Positions 1-8,657 of a stretch of 64,000 nt of DNA are shown in pieces. The notes under the pieces were generated by a model that was given only the letters and a program-made list of their open reading frames with translations, was not told the DNA's origin and searched no databases. The DNA comes from Microbacterium sp. GCS4 (GTDB taxonomy: Bacteria > Actinomycetota > Actinomycetes > Actinomycetales > Microbacteriaceae): positions 124,001 through 188,000 of the forward strand of contig NZ_LGYE01000004.1 in assembly GCF_001262495.1 (NCBI RefSeq), given 5' to 3'. Every line of letters begins with the position of its first letter. Within the stretch, counting starts at the first letter, position 1. Position numbers and translations under genes: made by a program.

Positions 1-166
1 CGTCGTGGGGCTGCGGGTCGAGGATCCGCAGAGACCGGATCACGCCGAGACCGTGCTCATCTCGACCGACACGGGTCGCATCGTCGGGATCGAGACGGAG
101 CTCCTGCATCCCCTCGACTTCATCCCGGCCGGGGTCATGGGCTACCGCCTCTGGGACATCGACTAG
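1..166 (+). CDS. 3' end of an unidentified gene (partial)
   Basis: An open frame enters from the left edge and stops with TAG at 164-166, giving the last 54 residues of a protein that ends YRLWDID. The stretch reads like a small beta-rich C-terminus (VLISTDTGRIVGIETELL). I do not recognise a family. The next gene starts on the very next base, so the two are probably co-transcribed. No start is visible. Confidence 0.6.
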   Translation, partial: VVGLRVEDPQRPDHAETVLISTDTGRIVGIETELLHPLDFIPAGVMGYRLWDID

Positions 167-1336
167 ATGTCCCAGAGCTCGCATCGGTCCGAGGCTACGC
201 TCGCTGACGTGAGCGCGCCGAGGAGACCCTGGATCGTCAGCGCCACCGTCGGCGGACTGTGGCTCCTGGTCGTGCTGATCGCGGCTATCGGATCCCTCAC
301 GCCTCTCGCGCGGGTCGAGCAGGCGGTCCTGCCCACGCCGACGCCGTTCCTCTGGTCATGGGCGGCGCCGTGGCCCGTCGTGGTGCCGGTCGCCGGAGCT
401 GTGGCCGTGGCCGTCGTGCATGCGGCGATCCTGCGCCTCGGGCGCTCGCGCTCGTCGTTCTTCTTCGCCTGGATCGCGGCCGTGGCCGCCGGGGCAGCGG
501 TGGGACTCACGATCGACGTCGTGCTCGTCTTCGGCAACCTGTTCACCTCCGGCTGGGCCTCGTGGGCGCTCGATCTCGGCTCCCGTGCGGCGACAGGCGC
601 GTACTGGGGCCTCCTCTACGGATGGATCGCCGGTCTGGTCGCCTGGCGCCTCGACCGCACGGCCCCCGATGCCGCGACCCCTGCTCCCCGCCCTGCCGGC
701 GCAGCGATCACCGTCGTCGCGGCGATCGCGTCACTCGCCCTGCTCGGCGCGGTCTACGTCGCCGGCGACGCCGCGACCCAGGCGCAGGTCCGCGCCGAGG
801 CCGCAGCAGCCGAACCACCACCCGCCGACGGCTCCGCCCCGATCGACCCTCAGGCCGCCGGTGAACCCGTGCCCGAGCGCGTCGACGGTTCCGGGGTCAC
901 GGGGATCGACGGCTGCACACCGGATCGGGCGATGGCCCTCATCGGCGACCCCGACGGCGCGACAGGGCACCGGGGCCTCCGTCTCGAGCTGATGAACTTC
1001 TCGGAGGAGCCGTGCGTGATCGAGGGCTACCCGGACGTCGCCTTCGGCGACCAGAACGGTCATCTGCTCGACGTCGATGTCACGCCGGGGTCGTCGTTCA
1101 TGGCCGTCGATCCCGGACCCGTCCGCATCGAGATCCCCGCCGGCTCGTCCGCCGTCGCATGGATCGGCTGGGACGCGAACTCCACACAGGGCGCCCTCGT
1201 CGCGAAGACGATCTGGAACGCGGTGCTCCCCGGGGAGACCCGCGGCTCCAAGCCGATCGAGACCGACATCGTCGCCGGGTCGTCGGTCACGGTGACGGCC
1301 TGGGCGCTGCCCGAGACCGCCGGCACTGCGCCCTGA
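167..1336 (+). CDS. Membrane protein with C-terminal DUF4232-like domain
   Basis: The 389-residue product has about four hydrophobic segments in its first 200 residues (around 25-45, 70-90, 105-130 and 185-205), then an Ala/Pro-rich linker. The last ~140 residues contain the pattern of DUF4232 domains: CTPDRAMALIGDPDGATGHR, then LELMNFSEEPCVIEGYP, with two cysteines that could form a disulphide, then a long beta-rich stretch. In the family this domain is extracytoplasmic and of unknown function. The ATG immediately follows the stop of the upstream gene, so it is likely the second gene of an operon. The role is unknown. Confidence 0.75.
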   Translation: MSQSSHRSEATLADVSAPRRPWIVSATVGGLWLLVVLIAAIGSLTPLARVEQAVLPTPTPFLWSWAAPWPVVVPVAGAVAVAVVHAAILRLGRSRSSFFFAWIAAVAAGAAVGLTIDVVLVFGNLFTSGWASWALDLGSRAATGAYWGLLYGWIAGLVAWRLDRTAPDAATPAPRPAGAAITVVAAIASLALLGAVYVAGDAATQAQVRAEAAAAEPPPADGSAPIDPQAAGEPVPERVDGSGVTGIDGCTPDRAMALIGDPDGATGHRGLRLELMNFSEEPCVIEGYPDVAFGDQNGHLLDVDVTPGSSFMAVDPGPVRIEIPAGSSAVAWIGWDANSTQGALVAKTIWNAVLPGETRGSKPIETDIVAGSSVTVTAWALPETAGTAP

Positions 1337-1341
1337 CGCCG

Positions 1342-2139
1342 CTACTCGATCTGGCCGATCGGCTCGCGCTTCTCCGCCTGGAACTGGTCCTCGGCGCGGC
1401 CGCGCGCCCAGTAGGCGGAGATCGACAGCGATTCGCGGGGCACCTCACGCTGCTTGAGCAGGGCACGCACCTCCTTGATCGTGCCGCGCTCACCGTGCGC
1501 GAAGACCGCGGGGTGGCCATCGGCCCAGTGCAGGCCCGCGAGCACCGAAAGCAGCTCCTCATCGGTGTCGGTCCAGCGCAGACGCACGCCGTCGGGGAGG
1601 TCGGGGAGGATGCGGTCGGCAGGGTCGGCGACCGTGACGAGCACATGACCCACGGCATCCGGGGGCATGGCCTCGATCGCCGAGGAAATCGCCGGCACGG
1701 CCGTGTGGTCACCGACGAGCAGATGCCACGGGGCCGCAGGATCCGGCGCATACCCGCCGCCCGCGCCGCTCAGCACGAGCACGTCGCCCGGCTGGGCGCG
1801 ACGAGCCCACGGTCCCGCGACGCCCTCGTCACCGTGCACGACGAAGTCGATCACGAGACGCCGGCGCGCGGCATCCGACGACCGGATCGTGTAGGTGCGG
1901 CGGGTCGGGAGCTTCTCGGGGCTCTCCTCCCGCAGCCGGGCGAGGTCGAACGGCGGGGTGAGCCCGTGCTCGGGGTCGGCGAACAGGATCTTGACGTACT
2001 TGTCGGTGAACACGTTGTCGCGGAAGTCGTCGTAGCCGTCACCGCCCGCCGTGATGCGGATCAGCTCGGGGCTCACCTGCTCGACGTCTTCAACCGTGAG
2101 GACGGCCTGGGCGGGTGCGGGGCGGGGCTGGTCGGTCAT
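1342..2139 (-). CDS. Siderophore-interacting protein (FAD/NADPH ferric-siderophore reductase family)
   Basis: The 265-residue protein has the SIP-family layout: an N-terminal FAD-binding barrel with the RTYTIR flavin motif at residues 81-86 and a GDEGVAGPWA segment, then a C-terminal SIP domain ending in SISAYWARGRAEDQF. Enzymes of this family reduce ferric siderophores in the cytoplasm to release iron. The ATG at 2139 is chosen because AGGAGA lies 5-7 bases upstream; the open frame extends further up but that part looks non-coding. It lies 103 bases downstream of the kinase gene on the same strand. No siderophore biosynthesis or uptake genes are adjacent. Confidence 0.85.
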   Translation of the reverse strand: MTDQPRPAPAQAVLTVEDVEQVSPELIRITAGGDGYDDFRDNVFTDKYVKILFADPEHGLTPPFDLARLREESPEKLPTRRTYTIRSSDAARRRLVIDFVVHGDEGVAGPWARRAQPGDVLVLSGAGGGYAPDPAAPWHLLVGDHTAVPAISSAIEAMPPDAVGHVLVTVADPADRILPDLPDGVRLRWTDTDEELLSVLAGLHWADGHPAVFAHGERGTIKEVRALLKQREVPRESLSISAYWARGRAEDQFQAEKREPIGQIE

Positions 2140-2201
2140 TCCGTCTCCTGAGATCGCGGGGCACGTCCTCCCAGTCTGCCTCGGACGGGGGGGATGCGGG
2201 G

Positions 2202-2220
2202 CGGATGCGGCGAGCATCCG
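2202..2220. terminator. Weak hairpin between kinase and SIP genes
   Basis: CGGATGC and GCATCCG pair around a 5-base loop, and a second small stem (GGTCG/CGACC) follows at 2221-2232. There is no T run. It may attenuate transcription between the sugar operon and the SIP gene. Confidence 0.35.
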
Positions 2221-2242
2221 GGTCGTTCGACCGCACCCGGTG

Positions 2243-3124
2243 TCAGGCGCGCACCGATTCGAGCTCGGCGAGATCGGGGAGGTCCGCCCCCGCTCTGCCG
2301 ACAGTGATGCCTGCGGCCGCAGCACATCGCGCCCCGAGGCGGCTCAGGGCATCGCCGGAGAGGTCCCAGTCCGCCGTCTCCGACAGCCCGGACACGAGCG
2401 TCGCCATGAACGAGTCTCCCGCACCCACCGTGTCGACGACGTGCGTGACGACCGCCGGCACCTCGACCCGTGCCGTTTGAGAGGCGAGCACGGCGCCTTC
2501 GGCGCCCCTAGTGACAACAGCGACGGCGACCCCGAGAGCGAGAAGCTCGTCGAGAACAGCTCCCACCGCAAGCCCCGGGTAGATCAGGGCCGCGTCCTCG
2601 TCGCTGAGCTTCACCGCGGACGCGAGACCCGCGATCCGCTCGACCCGCTCCCGCATCCGCGATCCGTCGATGAGAGCGGGGCGGATGTTCGGATCGAAGG
2701 TGACGCGGCCGACCCGAGCGGCCACGCTCTCGACCATCTCACGCACTCGCGAGGCGCCGGGCTCGAGGAAGCATGCGATCGACCCGACGTGCATCAGGTC
2801 GCAGTCGGGGGCCGGCCCATCGGGCACGCGCCACTCGATGTCGAACTCGTAGACCGCGCCTCCGCCGTCGCCGAGGGTCGCCGTCGCCGTCGACGTGCGG
2901 TCCAGCAGGAATGACTGCGGAAGAACGAGTGCTCCAGCCGCATCAAGGTGTGCTGCGATACGGCTGCCCCGCTCATCATCCGCCAGAGCGGTGAGCACGC
3001 GCACGTCTGCCCCGAGGCGTCCCAGGCCCAGCGCGACGTTCGCGGGCGATCCTCCGACGTGCTCGACGCCGTCCACGATGTCGATGAGCGCCTCGCCGAC
3101 GACGAGGATCCTCGGTGCCGTCAT
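2243..3124 (-). CDS. PfkB-family sugar kinase, probable fructokinase
   Basis: The 293-residue protein is a ribokinase-fold enzyme. The N-terminal signature is VGGSPANVALGLGRLG (about residues 23-38), and the C-terminal signature DTVGAGDSF puts the catalytic base at Asp237. Length is normal for the family. Its ATG overlaps the stop of the GH32 gene by 4 bases, so the two are translationally coupled. That context suggests it phosphorylates fructose released by the glycosidase, feeding glycolysis as fructose-6-phosphate. Other PfkB substrates (2-keto-3-deoxygluconate, tagatose) cannot be excluded from sequence alone. Confidence 0.87.
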   Translation of the reverse strand: MTAPRILVVGEALIDIVDGVEHVGGSPANVALGLGRLGADVRVLTALADDERGSRIAAHLDAAGALVLPQSFLLDRTSTATATLGDGGGAVYEFDIEWRVPDGPAPDCDLMHVGSIACFLEPGASRVREMVESVAARVGRVTFDPNIRPALIDGSRMRERVERIAGLASAVKLSDEDAALIYPGLAVGAVLDELLALGVAVAVVTRGAEGAVLASQTARVEVPAVVTHVVDTVGAGDSFMATLVSGLSETADWDLSGDALSRLGARCAAAAGITVGRAGADLPDLAELESVRA

Positions 3125-4344
3125 GCGAGTCCGAACACCGACAGGTCGCCAGCCGTGGCGCGTACACGCATATCCGGTCCCGCCGGAGCCACGCCCGTCG
3201 AGAACGCCCCTCCCACCGATGACACCTCGACGATCGGGCCGTCCACGACGATCCTCATCGCGCCGATCGCCGGGAACACTGAGCGCGACGCCGGCGTCTC
3301 AGCGACGACCTCGTCTCCTGTGCGGGTGAAGGTGATCGTCGGAGCCGACCCCGACGCGATCGTGAGGACTCCGTCCGCGGCGGACCACTCGATGTCCGCG
3401 GCGAGGCCGTCCACCACTCCGTCGCCCCACGACGGGACACGATGGTCGAGTACGTCGGGGTGCGGCTCGACCACGAGGCGGCCGTCGACGAGCGTCGGGC
3501 GGTACGGGATGCTGTGCGCCCCGGTCCAGTCCGCGCCGCCCACTCCTCGCAGCCAGAACGTCAGCGCGTGGCGGCCGTCCGCGTCGGTGAACAGGGACGG
3601 CGCGTACAGACTCGGGCCCCAGGTGAGGCGACCCCAGCTCTCCGCGGCGAAGCGTCCGCCGTCGAGGGAGCCGAGCGCGAAGCCCGCGTAGTGCAGCACG
3701 TCGGCGTCCCACACCGACGAGATCATCACCGAGTGACCGTCGAGGTCGAACATCTGCGGGCATTCCCACAGCGCGCCCATCCACACCGGGTCGAGTTCTG
3801 CGGTGTTCCGCTCCAGCGCGACACCCTCGTAGTCCCACGCATCGAGATCGCCCGAGGTGTACGAGAGGGCCATGGCCGTACCGTCACGACCGGCAGCGCC
3901 CACGAACATGCGCCAGAGGTCTCCGTCGCGGCGGACGAAAGGATCGCGGTATGCGATCAGGTCGAGATCGGCGGGCGCCTCGACCACGACGTCGCCCTTC
4001 GACCAGGTCGACCAGTCGTCCTCGGCGTAGGCCACCCGGATCCGCCCGATACCGAAGTCGGGCACGGTGGTCGCGGTGTAGAACGCCCGTGCGGCGTCGC
4101 CGTCGCGCACGATCGCCCCGGTCCAGATGCCGTCGTCGCCGTCGCCCGGAGCGATCGCCACGGGCAGCTCACGCAACGACAGCAGGTCGGGCCCGCTCGC
4201 GTGACCCCAATGGCAGTTCGGCGCCCACGTCGTCTCACCGGGGACGTACTGGTAGAAGACGTCGTATCCGTCGTCCCTGGCCGTGATGCCGTGCGGGTCG
4301 TTGATCCAGCCGCTGCGCGGCGTGAAGTGGAGGGCGGGGCGCAT
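3121..4344 (-). CDS. GH32 beta-fructosidase (fructan/sucrose hydrolase type)
   Basis: The 407-residue protein shows the three GH32 landmarks: WINDPHG at residues 13-19 with nucleophile Asp16, RDP at 133-135 as transition-state stabiliser, and EC at 194-195 with acid/base Glu194. A beta-sandwich C-terminal half follows. There is no signal peptide, so it should act in the cytoplasm on an imported oligosaccharide, cutting terminal beta-fructosyl units. It lies between the LacI gene and the kinase gene in a leftward operon. With a DFA III hydrolase upstream, inulobiose is a plausible substrate; sucrose or short fructo-oligosaccharides are alternatives. Confidence 0.9.
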   Translation of the reverse strand: MRPALHFTPRSGWINDPHGITARDDGYDVFYQYVPGETTWAPNCHWGHASGPDLLSLRELPVAIAPGDGDDGIWTGAIVRDGDAARAFYTATTVPDFGIGRIRVAYAEDDWSTWSKGDVVVEAPADLDLIAYRDPFVRRDGDLWRMFVGAAGRDGTAMALSYTSGDLDAWDYEGVALERNTAELDPVWMGALWECPQMFDLDGHSVMISSVWDADVLHYAGFALGSLDGGRFAAESWGRLTWGPSLYAPSLFTDADGRHALTFWLRGVGGADWTGAHSIPYRPTLVDGRLVVEPHPDVLDHRVPSWGDGVVDGLAADIEWSAADGVLTIASGSAPTITFTRTGDEVVAETPASRSVFPAIGAMRIVVDGPIVEVSSVGGAFSTGVAPAGPDMRVRATAGDLSVFGLA

Positions 4345-4416
4345 GGTTCTCTCTTTCTGCGCGAGAAGGAGCGAGGAGCTCGCCGCGAGTCTGCGGAACG
4401 GACGAGCCCCCCGCGG

Positions 4417-5448
4417 TCAGGGGGTCCGGGGAGGAGGCGCGACCGAGCCGCGGTGTACCACCGGTCCGCGGAGGAGGACACTCGGCGTCTCGGCCGCCGC
4501 CCCGTCGATGTCGGCGAACAGCCTTTCGGCCGCCCATACACCCATGTCGTAGTGAGGGAGCTCGATCGTGGTGAGTCCGGGATATATGCCGTCGGCGACA
4601 TACTCCTGGTTGTCGAAGCCCATGATGGACACGTCGTCGGGCACGCGCAGGCCGAGCTCGGCGGCCGCGCGGTACGCGCCCATGGCGAGTCGGTCGTTGA
4701 AGCAGAACACCGCGGTCGGCCGCTGCGGGCTCGACAGCAGGGGCAGAGTGGCCGCGTATCCGCCGGCGGGATCCGTCTCAGCGGTCGTGACCAGCAGATC
4801 GTCGGGATCCAGGCCCGCCTGCGCCATCTCCGACCGGAAGCCCGCCAACCGTCCGGAGGAAGCGGGGATGTCATCGATGTTGTTGACGAATGCCAGCCGA
4901 CGGTGCCCTGCGTCGATGAGGGTTCGGGCCGCATCCCTCCCGCCGGCGACCTCGTCGGGGGCGACCCAGGGCACGCGCGAATCCGTCGACTCGGCGTTCA
5001 GCAGCACCGTCGGCACCGAGGACAGCTGCTGCGGCAGGGCGAGCTCTCGGTGGAACATCGACGCGTACAGGATGCCGTCGACTTGTCGTCGGAGCAGCTC
5101 CTCGATCTCGCGGTCCTCGACGGCGCGCTCATACCCGGTGGAGACCACGAACAGCACGGCATTCCGCGCGAGTGCGACCTCCTGGGCGCCCAGGATCAGT
5201 TTCCCGGCGAACGGTGTGGTCACGATCTCGTCGCCGATGAGTCCGATCGTGTTCGACCGCTGGGTGCGCAGCGACTGGGCGAGCCCGTTGGGCACGTAGC
5301 CGAGCCGTGCCGCCACCTCCTCGATACGTTGTCGCGTCACCGGGTTCACCCGCAGACCGGGGACGTCGTTCAGCACGTGGGAGACCGTGGTGATCGAGAC
5401 GCCCGCTTCGGCGGCGACCTGCCTGATGGTGACTCGCTTGCTCTTCAC
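4417..5448 (-). CDS. LacI-family regulator of the fructan/DFA operon
   Basis: The 343-residue protein begins with a LacI helix-turn-helix (VTIRQVAAEAGVSITTVSHVLND, residues 6-28) and hinge, followed by a periplasmic-binding-protein-like sensor domain (VPDDVSIMGFDNQEYVADGI near residues 265-285). It sits inside the operon, its start overlapping the stop of the beta-helix enzyme gene by 4 bases, so it probably autoregulates. The likely target is the tandem palindrome at 10018-10050. The effector should be the imported sugar or a breakdown product. Confidence 0.92.
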   Translation of the reverse strand: MKSKRVTIRQVAAEAGVSITTVSHVLNDVPGLRVNPVTRQRIEEVAARLGYVPNGLAQSLRTQRSNTIGLIGDEIVTTPFAGKLILGAQEVALARNAVLFVVSTGYERAVEDREIEELLRRQVDGILYASMFHRELALPQQLSSVPTVLLNAESTDSRVPWVAPDEVAGGRDAARTLIDAGHRRLAFVNNIDDIPASSGRLAGFRSEMAQAGLDPDDLLVTTAETDPAGGYAATLPLLSSPQRPTAVFCFNDRLAMGAYRAAAELGLRVPDDVSIMGFDNQEYVADGIYPGLTTIELPHYDMGVWAAERLFADIDGAAAETPSVLLRGPVVHRGSVAPPPRTP

Positions 5449-6821
5449 TTCTCTGCTCTCCTCGTCGATTGCCCCGGGCCGGGCGTCGGCACCGCCGGGG
5501 TCGCGCGGAACGCGTTCCGCGTCCTGTCGAGCACGACCTCATCGTCCGTCCCGGAATCGAGGACGGTGTTGGCGACCGCGTCGGCGTCGACCAGCACCGT
5601 CACGACCTCCAGCCTGCCCTCTTCGGGGGTGCCGAGGAGTGCACCGACCTGCGCCTCGAAGCAGTCGTCGCTCGACGAGGATCGCACGTCCTTCGCCACC
5701 ACATGGTTGTTCGCGATGTGATTGCCGCTCCCACCGGCCACCCGGATGATGACGGGAACGGCACCGGCGGGCCGCACTTCTCGGGTGTCGACGATCTCCG
5801 AGAAGTGGTTCCCGGAGACTGTGTTGTCATTCCCCTCGATGAGGAGCAGGCCCTGCAGGTCGTCCAGATCGTTGTGGACGCCCTGGAACGGAGCCCACGG
5901 CTCGTGGTCGCGGAGGATGTGATTCGCGCCGACGAGGTTCTCCGAGCTGCCGCCCGTGAGCCGCACGGCCCCCGGGTAGAACGTGTGCAGGCGGTTGCTC
6001 GTGACGCTCGACCGCGTCACCCCGTCGAGGTGCACGCTGCTCGCGCCCCGGGGGAAGACGTTGTTCGCGGTGACCAGCAAACCACCGTGACGCTCGGCGT
6101 AGATCGAGTGCCCCCAGGGTCCGGCGCCGACGAGGTTGTCAGTGACCTTCGACGCCTGCCCCCAGTCCCGCAGCTCGATCGCGTTGCCGCACTCGGCGAT
6201 GAAGTTGCCGTGCACGGAGAGTGCATCGGCCCGGCGGATCGTGAGACCGTGCTCGAGGTAGACGAGGCCCATCCCGATGACCCGGAACGAGTCGTTCGCA
6301 TCGTCCACGAGGATGCCCGTCCTGCCGTTCCGGTACGAGTTCTCCGGGTTCCCGTCGGGGCCCTCCCCCGTGAAGTGCAGCCCGTCGATGCAGAAGTCGA
6401 CGAACTCGACCGAGCTGATCCGCGGGCTCCCGGTGCGGGCCACTCGGAATGCGGCGCCCTCGCCCTCGGCGGCGCCGTGGGCCACCGGGAGGTCGTGGAG
6501 GATACGACTCCCTCCCGGCCAGAGCTCGTGGAGGTCGGGGACCTCGGTGGAGGGGACGTTGAAGCGGATGCTCGACGAGGTGAATCCGTGGCCTGCCCCC
6601 TCGATGCGCAGGAAGCTCACGTCGATCACGACCTGGGTGCGCAGGCGGTAGTCACCGGGAGGGATGCGGATGACGGCGCCCGGTCGGCCCCCGTCGGTCA
6701 GGTCGTCGCGCGACTGCCGCGCGCGCACGTCGGCGACGATGTCGTTGATGACCGCGCCGATGTCGTCGACGGGATCGCCGTGGGGCCACGTCGTGACGTC
6801 GTAGGCGTTGCTGCTCGACAT
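5445..6821 (-). CDS. Right-handed beta-helix enzyme, inulin fructotransferase / difructose anhydride III hydrolase family
   Basis: The 458-residue protein begins MSSSNAYDVTTWPHGDPVDD and contains GAVIRIPPGDYRLRTQVV and SFLRIEGAGHGFTSSSIRFN, which I recognise as hallmark stretches of bacterial inulin fructotransferases. The body is a parallel beta-helix with repeated short strands. I chose the ATG at 6821 because GGAAGGAGA precedes it; the longer frame runs into the permease gene. No signal peptide is present. Secreted inulin fructotransferases carry one, while the homologous DFA III hydrolases act inside the cell and open difructose anhydride III to inulobiose. With an adjacent ABC importer and a cytoplasmic GH32 enzyme, the hydrolase role fits best. 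Sequence alone does not separate the two activities. Confidence 0.85.
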   Translation of the reverse strand: MSSSNAYDVTTWPHGDPVDDIGAVINDIVADVRARQSRDDLTDGGRPGAVIRIPPGDYRLRTQVVIDVSFLRIEGAGHGFTSSSIRFNVPSTEVPDLHELWPGGSRILHDLPVAHGAAEGEGAAFRVARTGSPRISSVEFVDFCIDGLHFTGEGPDGNPENSYRNGRTGILVDDANDSFRVIGMGLVYLEHGLTIRRADALSVHGNFIAECGNAIELRDWGQASKVTDNLVGAGPWGHSIYAERHGGLLVTANNVFPRGASSVHLDGVTRSSVTSNRLHTFYPGAVRLTGGSSENLVGANHILRDHEPWAPFQGVHNDLDDLQGLLLIEGNDNTVSGNHFSEIVDTREVRPAGAVPVIIRVAGGSGNHIANNHVVAKDVRSSSSDDCFEAQVGALLGTPEEGRLEVVTVLVDADAVANTVLDSGTDDEVVLDRTRNAFRATPAVPTPGPGQSTRRAEK

Positions 6822-6837
6822 GCTGTCTCCTTCCCCC

Positions 6838-7674
6838 TCAGCCCTTGACAGCGCCGAGGGTGAGTCCGGCCACGATGTGACGCTGGAGGAAGAGGGTGAG
6901 GATGATGACCGGCACGGAGTACACGGCGGCAAGCGCCGTCATCCCGCCCCAGTCGAGACCGAACTGACTCTGGAAGTTCGCGATCACCACGGGGGTCGTC
7001 TGCGCACGCACCGATGTCAGCAGGAGCGAGAACAGGAACTCGTTCCAGGACGCGAGGAACGCGAAGATCGCGGTGACCGCCAGTCCTCCAGAGACCACCG
7101 GCAGCACGACACGGGTCATCGCCTGGAGCCGGTTGCATCCGTCGACCTGCGCCGCCTCGCTCAGCTCGTCCGGAACAGCCTCGAAGAAGCTCGCCATGAG
7201 CCAGATCGACAGTGGCAGCGAGATCGTGGTGTGGGCGATCGCCAGACCGAACGACGTGTCGGTGAGTCCGAGACCGCGCATCACCTCGATCAGAGGTGCA
7301 CCCACGGCGATGGTCGGGACCATCCGGGTCACCAGCGCGGCGAGGATGAACACCCGCCCGGACGGGGTGCGGAATCGGGTGATCGCGTACGCGGCCGGGA
7401 CCGCCAGGACGAGACTGAGCGCCGTCGACAGGAGCGCGGTCACGACGCTGTTCACGAGCGCGGCGTCGACGCCCTGACGGGTCAGTGCCGAGATGTAGTT
7501 GTCGAGCGTCCACACCGACGGGAAGACCTCGGGCGGTACGGCGATGGCCTCGAGCGGTGTCTTGAACGACGTGAGCAGGAGGTAGAGGAACGGGAAGCCG
7601 TAGAGGACGAGGGTGACGGCGAGCAGCACCCACAGCAGGATGCGGCTGCGCCCGCGGGTCTCGAGAGGGTTCAT
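6838..7674 (-). CDS. Sugar ABC transporter permease, MalG type
   Basis: The 278-residue inner-membrane protein has about six transmembrane segments and the cytoplasmic EAA loop (SEAAQVDGCNRLQAMTRVVL) that contacts the ATPase. Its family forms a heterodimer with the MalF-type partner, here encoded just upstream with a 4-base overlap. No ATPase gene is present; CUT1 sugar importers of actinobacteria commonly share a MsiK-type ATPase encoded elsewhere. The context points to uptake of a fructo-oligosaccharide or difructose anhydride. Confidence 0.93.
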   Translation of the reverse strand: MNPLETRGRSRILLWVLLAVTLVLYGFPFLYLLLTSFKTPLEAIAVPPEVFPSVWTLDNYISALTRQGVDAALVNSVVTALLSTALSLVLAVPAAYAITRFRTPSGRVFILAALVTRMVPTIAVGAPLIEVMRGLGLTDTSFGLAIAHTTISLPLSIWLMASFFEAVPDELSEAAQVDGCNRLQAMTRVVLPVVSGGLAVTAIFAFLASWNEFLFSLLLTSVRAQTTPVVIANFQSQFGLDWGGMTALAAVYSVPVIILTLFLQRHIVAGLTLGAVKG

Positions 7675-8645
7675 CGTGCACCCGCCCCCGGTCGCCAGAT
7701 CAGCAGGATCGCCACGATCGACACGGCGAGCATCGCCAGGAGATAGATCGTGCCCATGGCGCTCGCAAGCCCGGGATCCCCGAACCGCGTCATGGTCCGG
7801 TACACGAGGAGGCTGAGCGTCGTCGTGCTCCCCTGCGGCCCGCCGTCGGTCTGGATGAGGATGACGTCGAACGCGCGAGCGGCATCGATCCCGCGCACGA
7901 TGAGCGCGACGGCGATGACGGGTCGCAGCAGCGGGATGATGATGCTGAACAGCATCCGCGGATATCGCGCCCCGTCGAGCCGCGCCGCCTCGATCACGTC
8001 ACCGGGGATGTTCTGGAGGCCGGCGAAGAGCACGAGCGTGATGAACGACGTCGTGAGCCAGATGTCGGGGACGGCGACGGAGAACAGCGCCAGATTCGGA
8101 TCGCTGAGCCACTGGATCTGATCCGGGCTCGAGAGGATCCCCCATCGGGTCAGCAGCTCGTTGACGATTCCGAAGTTGTCGATGAGGAGGAAGCGCCACA
8201 GCAGACCCGCGACGACGGGGGCGATCATGAGCGGGTACATGAACACCGTGCGGAAGACCGTCGAGCGCTGGCCGAGTGCGGTGAAGAGCAACGCGACCGC
8301 CAGGCCGAGGACGAGCTCCATGGCCACGACGAAAACCGTGTACAGGATCGTGCGCACCGACGCGGAGGCGAAAGCGTCGGAGGCGAAGGCCGCGACGTAG
8401 TTGTCGAATCCGACGAACGTGCGTCCGGCGCCGGCGAACGGGGAGATGTCGAAGAAGCTGTCGACGACGAAGCTGATCAGCGGCCAGAGCACGAAGGCCG
8501 CGAGGAACAGCGCCGCGGGCAGCATGAGCAGCAACGCGAACCGTCTGTCGCCGCGTTCCCGTCGACCGAGCCGACGGGGCGGGGTGGACTGCGCTGGGGC
8601 GGCCGAAGCCACCCCAGCGGCAGTGCGGAGGGATGTCGAGTGCAC
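7671..8645 (-). CDS. Sugar ABC transporter permease, MalF type
   Basis: The 324-residue protein has a basic cytoplasmic N-terminus rich in Arg/Pro, then six hydrophobic segments starting near FALLLMLPAALFLAAFVLW. The EAA loop reads EAARLDGARYPRMLFSIIIP. It lies 12 bases after the binding-protein gene and overlaps the MalG-type gene by 4 bases, the typical SBP-MalF-MalG order of CUT1 importers. Confidence 0.93.
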   Translation of the reverse strand: MHSTSLRTAAGVASAAPAQSTPPRRLGRRERGDRRFALLLMLPAALFLAAFVLWPLISFVVDSFFDISPFAGAGRTFVGFDNYVAAFASDAFASASVRTILYTVFVVAMELVLGLAVALLFTALGQRSTVFRTVFMYPLMIAPVVAGLLWRFLLIDNFGIVNELLTRWGILSSPDQIQWLSDPNLALFSVAVPDIWLTTSFITLVLFAGLQNIPGDVIEAARLDGARYPRMLFSIIIPLLRPVIAVALIVRGIDAARAFDVILIQTDGGPQGSTTTLSLLVYRTMTRFGDPGLASAMGTIYLLAMLAVSIVAILLIWRPGAGAR

Positions 8646-8657
8646 GGAGCCGGGGTC

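Noticed and set aside
6822..6932. N-terminal extension of the beta-helix enzyme as a signal peptide
   Set aside because: The extension overlaps the permease gene, is Ser/Pro-rich rather than hydrophobic, and a good ribosome site marks the downstream ATG.
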